DNA of 6,850 nt from Anaerotignum sp. (GTDB lineage Bacteria; Bacillota; Clostridia; Lachnospirales; Anaerotignaceae), in contig JAHHTV010000079.1 in assembly GCA_020024395.1 (NCBI GenBank), positions 1-6,850 of the forward strand, written 5' to 3'. Shown in pieces: positions 6,775 through 6,850 of the stretch (position 1 is the first letter of the stretch; the number at the start of each line of letters is the position of its first letter). The notes beneath the pieces were generated by a model. That model was given only the letters and a program-made list of their open reading frames with translations, did no database searches and was not told where the DNA came from. A program made the position numbers and the translations under genes.

Positions 6775-6803
6775 TTGTGAAATGGTTTCCATCAAAATAT
6801 TAT
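6775..6803 (+). promoter_or_regulatory. Putative rightward promoter for a gene beyond the right edge
   Basis: TTGTGA (6775-6780) and TATTAT (6798-6803) are 17 bases apart on the plus strand. A Shine-Dalgarno-like AGAGGTG follows at 6839-6845, five bases from the window end, so a start codon would fall just outside. A short inverted repeat ATGG/CCAT (6782-6785 and 6789-6792) sits in the promoter spacer. The match is moderate in an AT-rich region. Confidence 0.4.
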
Positions 6804-6814
6804 ATGCGTTGGAG

Positions 6815-6834
6815 AAAAATCATAAAAAATCATA
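6815..6834 (+). repeat. Perfect 10-bp tandem repeat in the right-hand intergenic region
   Basis: AAAAATCATA occurs twice back to back (6815-6824 and 6825-6834), a spacing of about one helical turn. It lies between the putative rightward promoter and the Shine-Dalgarno-like sequence. It may be a phased A-tract, a protein-binding site or chance in AT-rich DNA. Confidence 0.5.
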
Positions 6835-6850
6835 TTTTAGAGGTGTTTCT

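Overview
This window looks like an ordinary, compact housekeeping stretch of a low-GC Bacillota chromosome. It is AT-rich, with strong AGGAGG-type ribosome binding sites and TTG used as a start codon. A Clostridia (Lachnospirales-like) origin is my guess from the style of MurC (an ACEYFDSF motif) and the gene order; no species can be named. All five genes share a similar codon style, with TTG prominent among the leucine codons in the part of the ATPase gene I counted, so nothing looks recently acquired. There is no insertion sequence, phage gene, CRISPR array, tRNA or rRNA.

Layout: (1) Positions 2-2431, plus strand: a calcium-type P-type ATPase whose first 70 or so residues lie left of the window. 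It ends at an intrinsic terminator (about 2469-2498). (2) An extended -10 promoter (2515-2523) sits directly behind that terminator and starts a three-gene plus-strand unit. The genes are murA (first committed step of peptidoglycan precursor synthesis), a YycJ/WalJ-type metallo-beta-lactamase-fold hydrolase that starts at TTG 3947, and rlmH (23S rRNA pseudouridine-1915 methyltransferase). A 109-base spacer with two hairpins separates murA from yycJ; only 14 bases separate yycJ from rlmH. (3) murC (UDP-MurNAc--L-alanine ligase) runs on the minus strand from 6622 to 5258 and converges on rlmH. One perfect 17-bp inverted repeat (5228-5264) overlaps both stop codons and should terminate both transcripts. 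(4) Positions 6623-6850 hold the murC promoter (TTGCCA-17-TATAAT) and, near the right edge, a weaker rightward promoter with a Shine-Dalgarno-like sequence. This suggests a divergent gene starting just outside the window.

Together the genes cover two enzymes of the cytoplasmic peptidoglycan precursor pathway (MurA and MurC), a conserved wall/DNA-metabolism-associated hydrolase, a ribosome maturation enzyme and a cation pump. I found no convincing undescribed system. The points most worth a second look are a near-exact match to the staphylococcal SCC attachment core at the 3' end of rlmH, the shared terminator nested in two stop codons, and unusual residues in the ATPase (two CxxC pairs in the nucleotide-binding domain and a Gln at the site-I glutamate of M8).
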